DNA of 13,460 nucleotides from assembly GCA_964435475.1 (NCBI GenBank), contig CAYSZB010000061.1:1-13460 (forward strand), read 5' to 3'. A program made the position numbers and the translations under genes. Below are positions 1-7,078 of the stretch, piece after piece; the stretch's first letter is position 1; each line of letters opens with the position of its first letter. A model generated the notes under the pieces. The model was not told the origin of the DNA. It saw only the letters and a program-made list of their open reading frames with translations, and searched no databases. This stretch comes from CAYSZB01 sp964435475. GTDB lineage: Bacteria; Chloroflexota; Anaerolineae; Anaerolineales; Anaerolineaceae.

Positions 1-2
1 CT

Positions 3-146
3 GCCAGGGATATCCAGGCAGCAATTCTCTGGACCAGTAAAGCAATTGAATTGCTGGATGGCTGTTCCAACCAGAATATTCATCCCACAGACTGGCGAAC
101 CCGTTTTATTTATCGCATGGATCGTCTCCAGCGTAAAACATCCTGA
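3..146 (+). CDS. C-terminal fragment of an unidentified protein
   Basis: An open frame enters from the left edge and ends at TGA 144-146, giving 47 residues. The fragment has an amphipathic helix-like stretch (AAILWTSKAIELLDG) followed by a basic tail ending RMDRLQRKTS. I do not recognise the family. A second frame (1-216) is also open but reads as an unlikely protein rich in isolated aromatics and prolines, so this frame is preferred. No terminator is seen directly after the stop. The fragment is too short to support a function. Confidence 0.4.
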   Translation, partial: ARDIQAAILWTSKAIELLDGCSNQNIHPTDWRTRFIYRMDRLQRKTS

Positions 147-190
147 AATATCACACTTTCTTGGAAAATTTTATACCTTTTATACTGGAT

Positions 191-211
191 TGATTAATCT
201 GAAATTAATCA
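191..211. promoter_or_regulatory. Inverted repeat upstream of the nucleoside operon promoter
   Basis: TGATTAAT (191-198) and ATTAATCA (204-211) are perfect 8-bp inverted arms separated by 5 bases. They end 13 bases before the -35 box of the operon promoter. The arms are AT-rich and no T-tract follows, so a protein-binding site is more plausible than a terminator. The regulator is not identifiable from the window. Confidence 0.45.
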
Positions 212-224
212 TTACCTGACGATA

Positions 225-253
225 TTGACTCTTTTGGGGTATCTGCTTAAAAT
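225..253 (+). promoter_or_regulatory. Sigma-70-type promoter of the nucleoside uptake operon
   Basis: TTGACT (225-230) and TAAAAT (248-253) are separated by 17 bases, each one base away from the consensus hexamer. Transcription would start near 260, giving a leader of about 48 bases before the lipoprotein gene. Such a leader is too short for a typical purine riboswitch, so control is more likely at the operator level. Confidence 0.6.
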
Positions 254-261
254 TCAACCTC

Positions 262-275
262 GGATATTAATATCC
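262..275. promoter_or_regulatory. Perfect 14-bp palindrome at the predicted transcription start
   Basis: GGATATTAATATCC is perfectly self-complementary and lies 8 bases after the -10 box, where a bound repressor would block initiation. It shares the ATTAAT core with the arms of the inverted repeat at 191-211, which suggests that one regulator may bind both. This is inferred from position and symmetry only. Confidence 0.45.
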
Positions 276-307
276 ATTTAACAAACCAAATTTAAGGAGC
301 GAAGAGA

Positions 308-1420
308 ATGAAGAAATTAGTGTTGTTTTTGTTTGTTGCCATTATGGCGATCTCCCTCGTGGGATGCGGCCCTAAGGCAGGCGAGGTGGCTGAGAGTGAG
401 ACAAAAGTCTACAATGTTGTCAGCCTGGTTAATGGTAATCTTGGTGACAAATCCTTCTTTGATTCAGCAGAATCAGGTTTGAAAACACTTGCCGATGCTG
501 GTCGGATCACCTATAAGACCATCGAAATGGGCGGCACCGATCAGGATCAACCCAAGTGGCTGGAAACCCTCAACGAAGTTGCCAGCACTGGTGAATACGA
601 CCTTGTCATCGTCGGTACCTGGCAGATGCCTGATTACCTCAAGGAAGTTGCCACGGCATATCCCGATCAGAAATTCCTGATCTACGATGATGCCTCCTAC
701 GTTGGTCAGAATGCCAATGTGGTAAATATCACCTACAAGCAGAATGATATGGGCTACCTGGTAGGCACCTTCGCCGCCGGCATGACCACCCAGGCTTCTG
801 TTGCCAACATCAACCCCGATGCTGTGGTTGGTTTCATCGGTGGCATTGACAGCCCGGTCATCAATGACTTCCTTTATGGCTTCCTTCTCGGTGCACAGGC
901 TACCAATCCTGACATCAAAGTGGACACCCGCTACGTCAACAGCTATGTCGATACCGCAACGGCCAAGGAAATTGGCCTTTCCATGATCAACGACAACAAC
1001 TGTGACATCATCTGGGGTGTTGCCGGTTTGTCCGGTAACGGTGGTGCTGAAGCCGCCCTCGAGAGTGGCAAAGCCTGGTTCATTGGTGTTGACTCCGACC
1101 AGGAGCTGACCCTTTCTCCCGAACTGGCAGCGATCACTCTGACCTCTGGTCTTAAGAATGTTGGTCAATCCATCGTCTGGCTCTTCGATGAGTGGGATGC
1201 TGGCCGCACCTATTGGGGCACCCAGGTTAACCTTGGTATCAGTGAAGGTGGCGTTGGTGTCGTAGTTGACAAGAACTTCGCCAAAGTTGCTCCCAAGGCC
1301 GTACAGGACGCTGTCCTCGCTGCCCAGGAAGCCATTGTCAAGGGTGAGATCGTCGTCCCAACCGCTATCGGTGACACCACCAACGCTGTGGTCACCCTGC
1401 GCGACGCACTGCAGCCGTAA
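308..1420 (+). CDS. BMP-family nucleoside-binding lipoprotein of an ABC importer
   Basis: Extracytoplasmic substrate-binding component of an ABC nucleoside importer (BMP/PnrA/Med family), 370 residues, the usual size. The N-terminus is a lipoprotein signal: two lysines, a hydrophobic core, and the lipobox LVGC with the lipidated Cys at residue 20. Family hallmarks follow: an NGNLGDKSFFDSA block near the mature N-terminus, PDQKFLIYDD, GYLVGTFAAGM, VGFIGGIDSPVINDFLYGF, and GVDSDQ near residue 260. In the family, the Asp in that last block contacts the ribose. An AAGGAG ribosome-binding site (294-299) lies 8 bases before the ATG. It is the first gene of an operon with its ATPase, two permeases and two nucleoside hydrolases, which strongly supports nucleosides as substrate. 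Which nucleosides it binds cannot be told from sequence alone. Confidence 0.93.
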   Translation: MKKLVLFLFVAIMAISLVGCGPKAGEVAESETKVYNVVSLVNGNLGDKSFFDSAESGLKTLADAGRITYKTIEMGGTDQDQPKWLETLNEVASTGEYDLVIVGTWQMPDYLKEVATAYPDQKFLIYDDASYVGQNANVVNITYKQNDMGYLVGTFAAGMTTQASVANINPDAVVGFIGGIDSPVINDFLYGFLLGAQATNPDIKVDTRYVNSYVDTATAKEIGLSMINDNNCDIIWGVAGLSGNGGAEAALESGKAWFIGVDSDQELTLSPELAAITLTSGLKNVGQSIVWLFDEWDAGRTYWGTQVNLGISEGGVGVVVDKNFAKVAPKAVQDAVLAAQEAIVKGEIVVPTAIGDTTNAVVTLRDALQP

Positions 1421-1460
1421 TAGTCAATTAAATAGCGCATTTTTGCGCGTCATGACAATA

Positions 1461-1492
1461 TCGAGGGGAGCCTGACCGCTCCCCCCGATTTT
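1461..1492 (+). terminator. Intra-operon hairpin (partial terminator or mRNA stabiliser)
   Basis: GGGGAGC (1465-1471) pairs with GCTCCCC (1478-1484) around a 6-base loop. A further TCG/CGA pairing (1461-1463 with 1486-1488) lies beyond a small internal loop, and a short TTTT follows. A weaker 5-bp hairpin (GCGCA/TGCGC, 1435-1448) precedes it. A GC-rich stem with only four T's should terminate incompletely. That would leave the binding-protein mRNA more abundant than the transporter mRNA, as often seen in ABC importer operons. It could instead protect the 3' end of processed lipoprotein mRNA. Confidence 0.55.
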
Positions 1493-1519
1493 AAATTAAT
1501 ACGAATTGGAAACCCGTCT

Positions 1520-3085
1520 ATGGAACAAGAAAACAATATTGTCCAAATGAAAGGGATCAGCAAGGTTTATCCCAACGGAATCGCAGCTAACCAAAACGTA
1601 GACTTTTTTGTTCGCCAGGGGGAGATCCATGCACTGATGGGGGAAAATGGTGCCGGAAAATCAACCCTGATGAAAATTCTATTTGGATTGGAACAACCGA
1701 CCAGCGGTGAGATTATTGTCAATGGTGAATCCGTCCACCTATCCTCTCCCACGGTTGCCATTTCCAAAGGTATCGGCATGGTTCATCAACATTTCATGCT
1801 TGTACCCAGTTTGACAGTTGCTGAAAATATCATTCTTGGGATGGCCCCGGTTAAAAATGGTCTCTTTATTGATTACAAGAAAGCAGTTCAAATAACCGAG
1901 GAAGCAGCCAAAAAATTCAACCTGAAGGTTGACCCGGAAGCCAAGGTCATGGATATCCCGGTCGGCATGAAACAAAAAGTTGAGATCCTCAAAGCCCTGG
2001 TCCGTGGCGCACGGATCCTGATCCTTGATGAACCCACCGCAGTATTAACCACCCAGGAGACTTCTGAATTATTTAAGGAACTTGTAAACCTTAAAGAGCA
2101 AGGCTTTACGATAATCTTTATCTCCCACAAGCTGGTTGAGATCAAACAGCTGACAGACAGGCTTACCATCATGCGTGGCGGTAAATCCATGGGAGTGTAT
2201 GAGACAGCGAACATCAGTGAACAGGAAATTTCCCGATTGATGGTTGGTCGCGATGTGGTTTTGTCAGTTGAAAAAGAAAAATCACAACCTACAGATGTCG
2301 TCCTCCAGGTGCAGAACCTGGAATACACCAATCGCTGGGACAAGAAAATGCTTGATAACGTTTCCTTCTCAGTGCGAAAAGGCGAGATTCTCGGCATCGC
2401 TGGTGTGGAGGGCAATGGTCAGCGGGAACTGGTCGAAATGTTATTCAACCTCAACACCCCAGACTCAGGCACTGCAACGGTCATTGGAAAAAGCATCATC
2501 AACACCCCCCAGAAGAAGATCCGCGAGTATGGCGTATCCCTGGTCCCGGAAGACCGCATGACCTATGGCATTGCAGATGCTGCAAGCATCGAAGAAAATG
2601 TCATTTCAGACCGTTATTCGCAGAAGAAATTCAATAAAGGTCCATTCTTCAACATGCGCTTTATCCACAAGGAAAGCGATAACCTGATCGATGCCTTTAC
2701 GATCCTATGCAAAACCCGCAAACAGCAGGTCAAGATGCTTTCAGGCGGTAATATTCAGAAAGTGGTGGTTGCCCGCGAGTTATCAAGCAACCCGACCCTC
2801 ATTATTGCCGATCAACCCACCCGCGGCATTGATGTAGGTGCCACGGAATTCATCCGCAAGAAGATCGTTGAATTGAGCCGCGCAGGCGCTGCTGTTGTTC
2901 TCGTATCTGCCGATCTTAATGAGGTCATGGAACTCAGTGACAGCCTGATCGTCATGTACGGCGGAAGGATCGTTGCTTATTTCGAGGATACCGCCCAGTT
3001 GGATGACGTAATTATGGGTGAATACATGCTGGGCCTCAAGCACCAGACTCCCGAGGAAATTGCGAAGGTGTGTCATGAGCGATAG
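1520..3085 (+). CDS. Nucleoside ABC importer ATP-binding protein (two ABC domains)
   Basis: Cytoplasmic ATPase of the importer, 521 residues with two fused nucleotide-binding domains, as in RbsA/NupO/YufO-type proteins. Domain 1 has a perfect Walker A, GENGAGKST (41-49), Walker B ILILDEP (D170, E171) and the H-loop His203. Its signature region is degenerate (IPVGMKQKVEI). Domain 2 has a degenerate Walker A, GVEGNGQRE (295-303, no Lys-Ser), an intact signature LSGGN (407-411) and Walker B IIADQP with Gln432 where the catalytic Glu would be. This asymmetry is characteristic of the family and suggests one competent ATP site. The ribosome-binding site is weak (TTGGA at 1506-1510). The 3' end overlaps the first permease gene by 11 bases. 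Confidence 0.93.
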   Translation: MEQENNIVQMKGISKVYPNGIAANQNVDFFVRQGEIHALMGENGAGKSTLMKILFGLEQPTSGEIIVNGESVHLSSPTVAISKGIGMVHQHFMLVPSLTVAENIILGMAPVKNGLFIDYKKAVQITEEAAKKFNLKVDPEAKVMDIPVGMKQKVEILKALVRGARILILDEPTAVLTTQETSELFKELVNLKEQGFTIIFISHKLVEIKQLTDRLTIMRGGKSMGVYETANISEQEISRLMVGRDVVLSVEKEKSQPTDVVLQVQNLEYTNRWDKKMLDNVSFSVRKGEILGIAGVEGNGQRELVEMLFNLNTPDSGTATVIGKSIINTPQKKIREYGVSLVPEDRMTYGIADAASIEENVISDRYSQKKFNKGPFFNMRFIHKESDNLIDAFTILCKTRKQQVKMLSGGNIQKVVVARELSSNPTLIIADQPTRGIDVGATEFIRKKIVELSRAGAAVVLVSADLNEVMELSDSLIVMYGGRIVAYFEDTAQLDDVIMGEYMLGLKHQTPEEIAKVCHER

Positions 3086-4205
3086 ACGAATGCTTATGTT
3101 TAACATATTGCGGGGCGCGGCAGCCATTATCCTGGCGCTGGCGGTCGGAGCAATATTCATATTTTTTAGCTCAGATGAACCATTCACTGCCCTGAGATAT
3201 TTACTGATCGGCCCTTTGGTCAGCATCAGGAATGGGGTCATGTCATTCAACACCCAGGGACTTTACACAATCCTGGCTGCCATGATCCCGACTATCTTCA
3301 CCGGTCTTGCTGTGTGTGTCATGTTCTCTGCCAACCAGTTCAACCTGGCAGGTGAAGGCAGTGTCATGCTGGGTGGTTTTGTCAGTGCTTTGGTCGCAAT
3401 TTACCTGCCCATGGCAACCGGTCTGCACCCAGTGGTCAGTGTGTTAGTGGGTGGACTTGCCTGTGGCGTGATCATGTTGATCCCAGCAGTATTAAAAGTC
3501 AAACTGGGAGCCAGTGAGATGGTGACATCTTTGATGATGAACTACATCGTTATGTTCATTATCCTCCATTACCTCAATTTCAACTTCGCTGATCGCAGCA
3601 AAGGTGCCACACAGTCATTTCCTTTCGAGTCTACAGCCCTAATCCCACAGATGGTCGAGGGTAACTCAAAGCTCTCCTGGGGTTTTGTTGTAGCCCTTTT
3701 ATTTGTGGTAATTGTTGCTTTGTTCATGTACCGCACGAAATGGGGATATGCCATCCGCATGATCGGCATTAACCAGCCATTCTCCAAGTACTCTGGCATG
3801 AAGGTGGGCGCAACCATCATCCTTTCCCAGGTGATCGGCGGCATCCTTTCAGGCATTGGCGGTGGCATTGAAGTTCTTGGCCGATATAACACTTTCCTGT
3901 GGAGGGAACTTCCTGGTTATGGTTGGACGGGTATCACAATAGCCATTTTAGCCAAAAATAACCCGATCTTTGTCCCGTTTGCCGCTTTCTTCATTGCCTA
4001 CCTGGACAAAGGCTGTCAACTGATGTCGACTTACAGCGATGTTCCATCCGAAATGATCGATATCATCCAGGCATCCATTTTCCTCTTCTTTGCTGCGGAA
4101 CAGTTCCTTGCCAAGTACCGCCAGAAGATCGTTGTCAAGAGCACTCAACTGGATCTTGCGAGACGCTCCGAAGCAGCAACAGCTAAAGAAAGGGGCAAAG
4201 CATAA
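3075..4205 (+). CDS. Nucleoside ABC importer permease 1 (BPD_transp_2 family)
   Basis: Inner-membrane permease subunit, 376 residues, of the branched-chain amino acid/ribose/nucleoside permease class. The first hydrophobic helix covers about residues 14-31, followed by several more. The family block NLAGEGSVMLGG (90-101) and LGASEMVTSLMMNY are visible. The start is placed at ATG 3075 because GAAGG (3064-3068) lies just upstream and the first helix then sits near the N-terminus. An in-frame ATG at 3018 would add 19 polar residues encoded inside the ATPase gene. The ATG lies 8 bases before the ATPase stop codon, implying translational coupling. The stop (TAA 4203-4205) overlaps the start of permease 2 by one base. 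It probably pairs with permease 2 as a heterodimer. Confidence 0.92.
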   Translation: MSDRRMLMFNILRGAAAIILALAVGAIFIFFSSDEPFTALRYLLIGPLVSIRNGVMSFNTQGLYTILAAMIPTIFTGLAVCVMFSANQFNLAGEGSVMLGGFVSALVAIYLPMATGLHPVVSVLVGGLACGVIMLIPAVLKVKLGASEMVTSLMMNYIVMFIILHYLNFNFADRSKGATQSFPFESTALIPQMVEGNSKLSWGFVVALLFVVIVALFMYRTKWGYAIRMIGINQPFSKYSGMKVGATIILSQVIGGILSGIGGGIEVLGRYNTFLWRELPGYGWTGITIAILAKNNPIFVPFAAFFIAYLDKGCQLMSTYSDVPSEMIDIIQASIFLFFAAEQFLAKYRQKIVVKSTQLDLARRSEAATAKERGKA

Positions 4206-5155
4206 TGTTTGAGCAACTGTTTTCTATGATTTTCAAGGCAGACTTCCTGTTTGCCGTGATCCGCATCACCGCTCCGATCCTTTTTGCTGCCCTGGGTGCC
4301 GTTATTGCCGAAAAAGCGGGCGTGGTCAACATTGGTCTCGAAGGTATCATGATGATCTCAGCCCTGTTCGGGGTGCTTTTCAGTTACTGGACCCAAAGTT
4401 GGGTGGTTGGTGTGATCGGTGCCATGATCATCGGTGTCCTCCTGGGTCTATTGATGGGTTTCTTTGCCCTTAAATTGAAAACGGATATCATCCTCGCCGG
4501 TATTGCCATCAATATGCTGGGTGGCGGCGGCACGATCTTCCTGCTCTACATGTTCACTGGCATGCGTGGTAACACAGGCTCGCTTGTCAGCCCCAACATC
4601 CTCATCCCTGTCGTCAATATCCCCTTGATCAAAAATATCCCGATCCTGGGTGAGATACTCTCCGGGCACTCAGTGCTGACTTACATAGCATTCCTCTTTG
4701 TCTTCCTGATGTGGGTCCTGCTGTATAAGACCTCTTTGGGTTTGAATATCCGTGCAGTGGGTGAAAACCCCAATGCTGCCAGCAGCGTGGGTGTCTCTGT
4801 TTTGCGCATCAAGTATATCGCCATCGCGCTCTCCGGTGCCATGGCAGGGCTGGGTGGTGCATTCATGTCCATGTATTACTCCCAGGGCTGGAACTCAGGC
4901 ATGGTTGCCGGGCGCGGCTTCATTGCACTGGCCGCCCAGGCGATGGGCAGGGGTGAGCCGGTCGGTGCCATGCTGTCTTCGCTGTTATTTGGCCTGGCGC
5001 AAGCCCTGCGCACCAAAGTTTCAGGATTGCAGGGTGTCAGCAGCTATCTGGTCTCCCTGATCCCGTATGTCGTAACGGTGCTCGGACTGGTCCTTTATGC
5101 AATTAGCACCATCAAAAAGGTTAAGAAACATAAAGATCAAGAGGCGAAAGAGTAA
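4205..5155 (+). CDS. Nucleoside ABC importer permease 2 (BPD_transp_2 family)
   Basis: Second inner-membrane permease, 316 residues, a highly hydrophobic multi-span protein. NIGLEGIMM (42-50) corresponds to NLAGEGSVM of permease 1, and LKTDIILAGIAINML corresponds to LGASEMVTSLMMNY, so the two are distant paralogues. The C-terminus is a lysine-rich cytoplasmic tail. The start codon overlaps the previous stop as TAATG. The gene is followed by only 5 bases before the first nucleoside hydrolase, so transport and cleavage are co-transcribed. BMP-dependent importers normally use such a permease pair. Confidence 0.92.
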   Translation: MFEQLFSMIFKADFLFAVIRITAPILFAALGAVIAEKAGVVNIGLEGIMMISALFGVLFSYWTQSWVVGVIGAMIIGVLLGLLMGFFALKLKTDIILAGIAINMLGGGGTIFLLYMFTGMRGNTGSLVSPNILIPVVNIPLIKNIPILGEILSGHSVLTYIAFLFVFLMWVLLYKTSLGLNIRAVGENPNAASSVGVSVLRIKYIAIALSGAMAGLGGAFMSMYYSQGWNSGMVAGRGFIALAAQAMGRGEPVGAMLSSLLFGLAQALRTKVSGLQGVSSYLVSLIPYVVTVLGLVLYAISTIKKVKKHKDQEAKE

Positions 5156-5160
5156 ACATT

Positions 5161-6108
5161 ATGAAAAAGATCCCCGTTATCTTAAATGGTGATCCTGGTC
5201 ATGATGACGCGATCGCATGGGTACTCGCCAAGGCGAGTCCCATGCTTAATATCCTGGCCTGTACCTCCGCCTGTGGAAACCAGACAATTGAAAAGACCAC
5301 GTACAACTCCCTGCGTATTATGGCACTGATCGGCCTTGCCGTGCCTTTTGCCCAGGGTCTTGCCAAACCGTTATTTGCCGAACCGATCGTCGCCCCTAAT
5401 GTGCATGGCCAATCCGGTTTGGACGGTCCAAAACTGCCCGAACCAGCCATCCAGCCACTCAAGATCAGTGCGGTCGAATTAATGGCCAATATCCTGGAAA
5501 CAAGCAGTGAGCCTGTCACCCTGGTACCCACTGGTCCCCTGACCAATATCGCCGCCCTCCTGCTTCTCTACCCGCATCTCAAGTCCAGGATCGCCCATAT
5601 TTCGTTGATGGGCGGTGGGCTTAGCACGGGCAACTGGACCCCGGCTGCAGAATTTAACATCCTGGTGGATCCCGAAGCAGCTGATATTGTCTTTCGCAGC
5701 GGCATCCCCATCACCATGGCCGGCCTGGATGTGACCAATAAAGCACTTGTTTTCCTGGGCGACTTTGAACGCATCCGAGCTTTAGGAAACCCGGTAGCCA
5801 GGGTCGTAGCTGACTGGCTGGAATTCTTCTACGCATTTCACCGCGAGAGAGGCTATCCCGGTGCTCCCATGCATGATGCGGTCTCGGTGGTTGCCCTCAT
5901 CAAACCTGAAATCCTGACCATGCATGATTACCACGTCGAAATTGAGACAACCGGCACCTATTGCCGGGGTATGACCATCGCCGATCACTTCCGCCTGAGG
6001 GGTGGACATGCACCCAATGCCAGGGTGATCACTGCCATCGACCGCCAGGCGTTTGTCGACTTGATGGTTGAGTTGATCGCCACATACGGGGAGGACCACC
6101 ATGAATAA
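5161..6108 (+). CDS. Nucleoside hydrolase 1 (inosine/uridine-preferring family)
   Basis: Cytoplasmic enzyme that hydrolyses the N-glycosidic bond of ribonucleosides to free base and ribose; 315 residues, normal for the family. The N-terminal calcium/ribose motif is present as NGDPGHDDA: D11, D15 and D16 are kept, but the usual first Asp is Asn9. Other landmarks are GNQ near residue 40, VHG with His82, LVPTGPLTNIA, PAAEFNILVDPEAA, and the catalytic-region pair His238-Asp239. His82 plus His238 suggests the group I (inosine-uridine/pyrimidine) branch. It resembles E. coli RihA/RihB-type enzymes, but specificity cannot be assigned. The ribosome-binding site is weak (AAAGAG, 5147-5152). It overlaps the second hydrolase gene by 8 bases. 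Confidence 0.92.
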   Translation: MKKIPVILNGDPGHDDAIAWVLAKASPMLNILACTSACGNQTIEKTTYNSLRIMALIGLAVPFAQGLAKPLFAEPIVAPNVHGQSGLDGPKLPEPAIQPLKISAVELMANILETSSEPVTLVPTGPLTNIAALLLLYPHLKSRIAHISLMGGGLSTGNWTPAAEFNILVDPEAADIVFRSGIPITMAGLDVTNKALVFLGDFERIRALGNPVARVVADWLEFFYAFHRERGYPGAPMHDAVSVVALIKPEILTMHDYHVEIETTGTYCRGMTIADHFRLRGGHAPNARVITAIDRQAFVDLMVELIATYGEDHHE

Positions 6109-7027
6109 GATACCCGTTATTCTGGATTGTGATACCGGGGTGGATGATGCAGTTGCCATCATGCTGTTGAATAAATTGCCGCAATTCGATCTTATCGCCC
6201 TTACTTCCGTTGCCGGTAATGTCCAGGTGGAAAAAACCACCCGCAACACACTGGCAGTCTTGGAACTGATCGGTGCAGACATACCTGTGTACAAAGGCGC
6301 AGCCATACCCCTCGTGCGTGATCAGGTAATTGCCACTTATGTGCATGGGGAAGATGGCCTGGCTGGGATTAATCTCCCCTCTACGCGCATGCCTGTTCCA
6401 GGAATTGCTGCCTGGGATGCGATCCACCAGGAAGCTGTCAAACATAATGGCAGCCTGGAGATCATCGCCATTGGGCCGCTGACCAACCTGGCACTGGCTT
6501 TCATGAAATACACCGACCTCGCTGGTCTGATCAAACGGATTGTCATCATGGGGGGTTCAACAACTTACGGCAATGTTACCCCTGCCGCAGAATTCAATAT
6601 CTTTGCCGATCCTGAAGCCGCTGATATTGTCTTCAGCTCTGGTGTGCCTGTCCACATGTGTGGCCTGGATGTCACCATGCAGGCTTATCTGCTGCCTTCA
6701 GAAGTGGACCAGGTCGGCGCTTTGGACAACCCGCCTGCCAGGTTCTTCCACGCTGCCGTACAGAACGTCCAGGCTTTTTCAATCCAGCATGGTTTGAAAG
6801 GCATGTGCTTCCATGATCCCGTTGCCGTGCTATATGCTGCCGACCCATCGATCTTCACCGTCCACCCGGTTGGTATACGGGTTGAAACCCTCGGTCTTCT
6901 GACCAAAGGCAAAACAGTGACCGACCTGTATAGTGATGCCAAATGGGAGAAGAACGGCTTTATTGTCACAGACCTAGACCGGGAAGCTTTCCGCCAGCAG
7001 GTTTTTGACCTGATGTCCCAATATTAA
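6101..7027 (+). CDS. Nucleoside hydrolase 2 (inosine/uridine-preferring family)
   Basis: Second nucleoside hydrolase, 308 residues, paralogous to its neighbour but clearly diverged. It has the full Asp motif DCDTGVDDA (D9, D11, D15, D16), VHG with His82, IGPLTNLAL, MGG, PAAEFNIFADPEAA and His238-Asp239, so all the usual metal and ribose ligands I can place are present. The ribosome-binding site is strong (GGGGAGG, 6088-6094) and 6 bases from the ATG, unlike the weak site of hydrolase 1, so it may be made in larger amounts. It is the last gene of the uptake operon and is followed by a strong terminator. Two hydrolases in one operon probably divide the nucleoside substrates between them (inference). 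Confidence 0.92.
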   Translation: MNKIPVILDCDTGVDDAVAIMLLNKLPQFDLIALTSVAGNVQVEKTTRNTLAVLELIGADIPVYKGAAIPLVRDQVIATYVHGEDGLAGINLPSTRMPVPGIAAWDAIHQEAVKHNGSLEIIAIGPLTNLALAFMKYTDLAGLIKRIVIMGGSTTYGNVTPAAEFNIFADPEAADIVFSSGVPVHMCGLDVTMQAYLLPSEVDQVGALDNPPARFFHAAVQNVQAFSIQHGLKGMCFHDPVAVLYAADPSIFTVHPVGIRVETLGLLTKGKTVTDLYSDAKWEKNGFIVTDLDREAFRQQVFDLMSQY

Positions 7028-7029
7028 TC

Positions 7030-7066
7030 AAAAAAAGGCTTCCTGTTTCGTAGGAAGCCTTTTTTG
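7030..7066. terminator. Strong bidirectional intrinsic terminator
   Basis: AGGCTTCCT (7036-7044) pairs perfectly with AGGAAGCCT (7052-7060) around a 7-base loop. The stem is flanked by A7 on the left and T6 on the right, giving a T-tract on either strand. It lies between two convergent genes, 3 bases after one stop and 13 bases from the other, and should end transcription of both the plus-strand operon and the minus-strand phosphorylase gene. Confidence 0.9.
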
Positions 7067-7078
7067 AGTTAATTGCAA

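Noticed and set aside
191..211. Inverted repeat as terminator of the left-edge gene
   Set aside because: The stem is AT-rich and no T-tract follows, so an operator is more likely.
254..307. Possible purine riboswitch in the operon leader
   Set aside because: The predicted leader is about 48 bases, too short for a purine aptamer plus expression platform, and no three-way junction pattern is visible.
473..1168. A 231-codon minus-strand open frame within the lipoprotein gene
   Set aside because: It is a shadow of the BMP lipoprotein gene, which has a lipobox, family motifs and operon context; the antisense product shows no domain.
3018..3074. Upstream ATG for permease 1 adding 19 residues
   Set aside because: It would lie deep inside the ATPase gene and add a polar extension; ATG 3075 has a well-placed ribosome-binding site and the usual short overlap.
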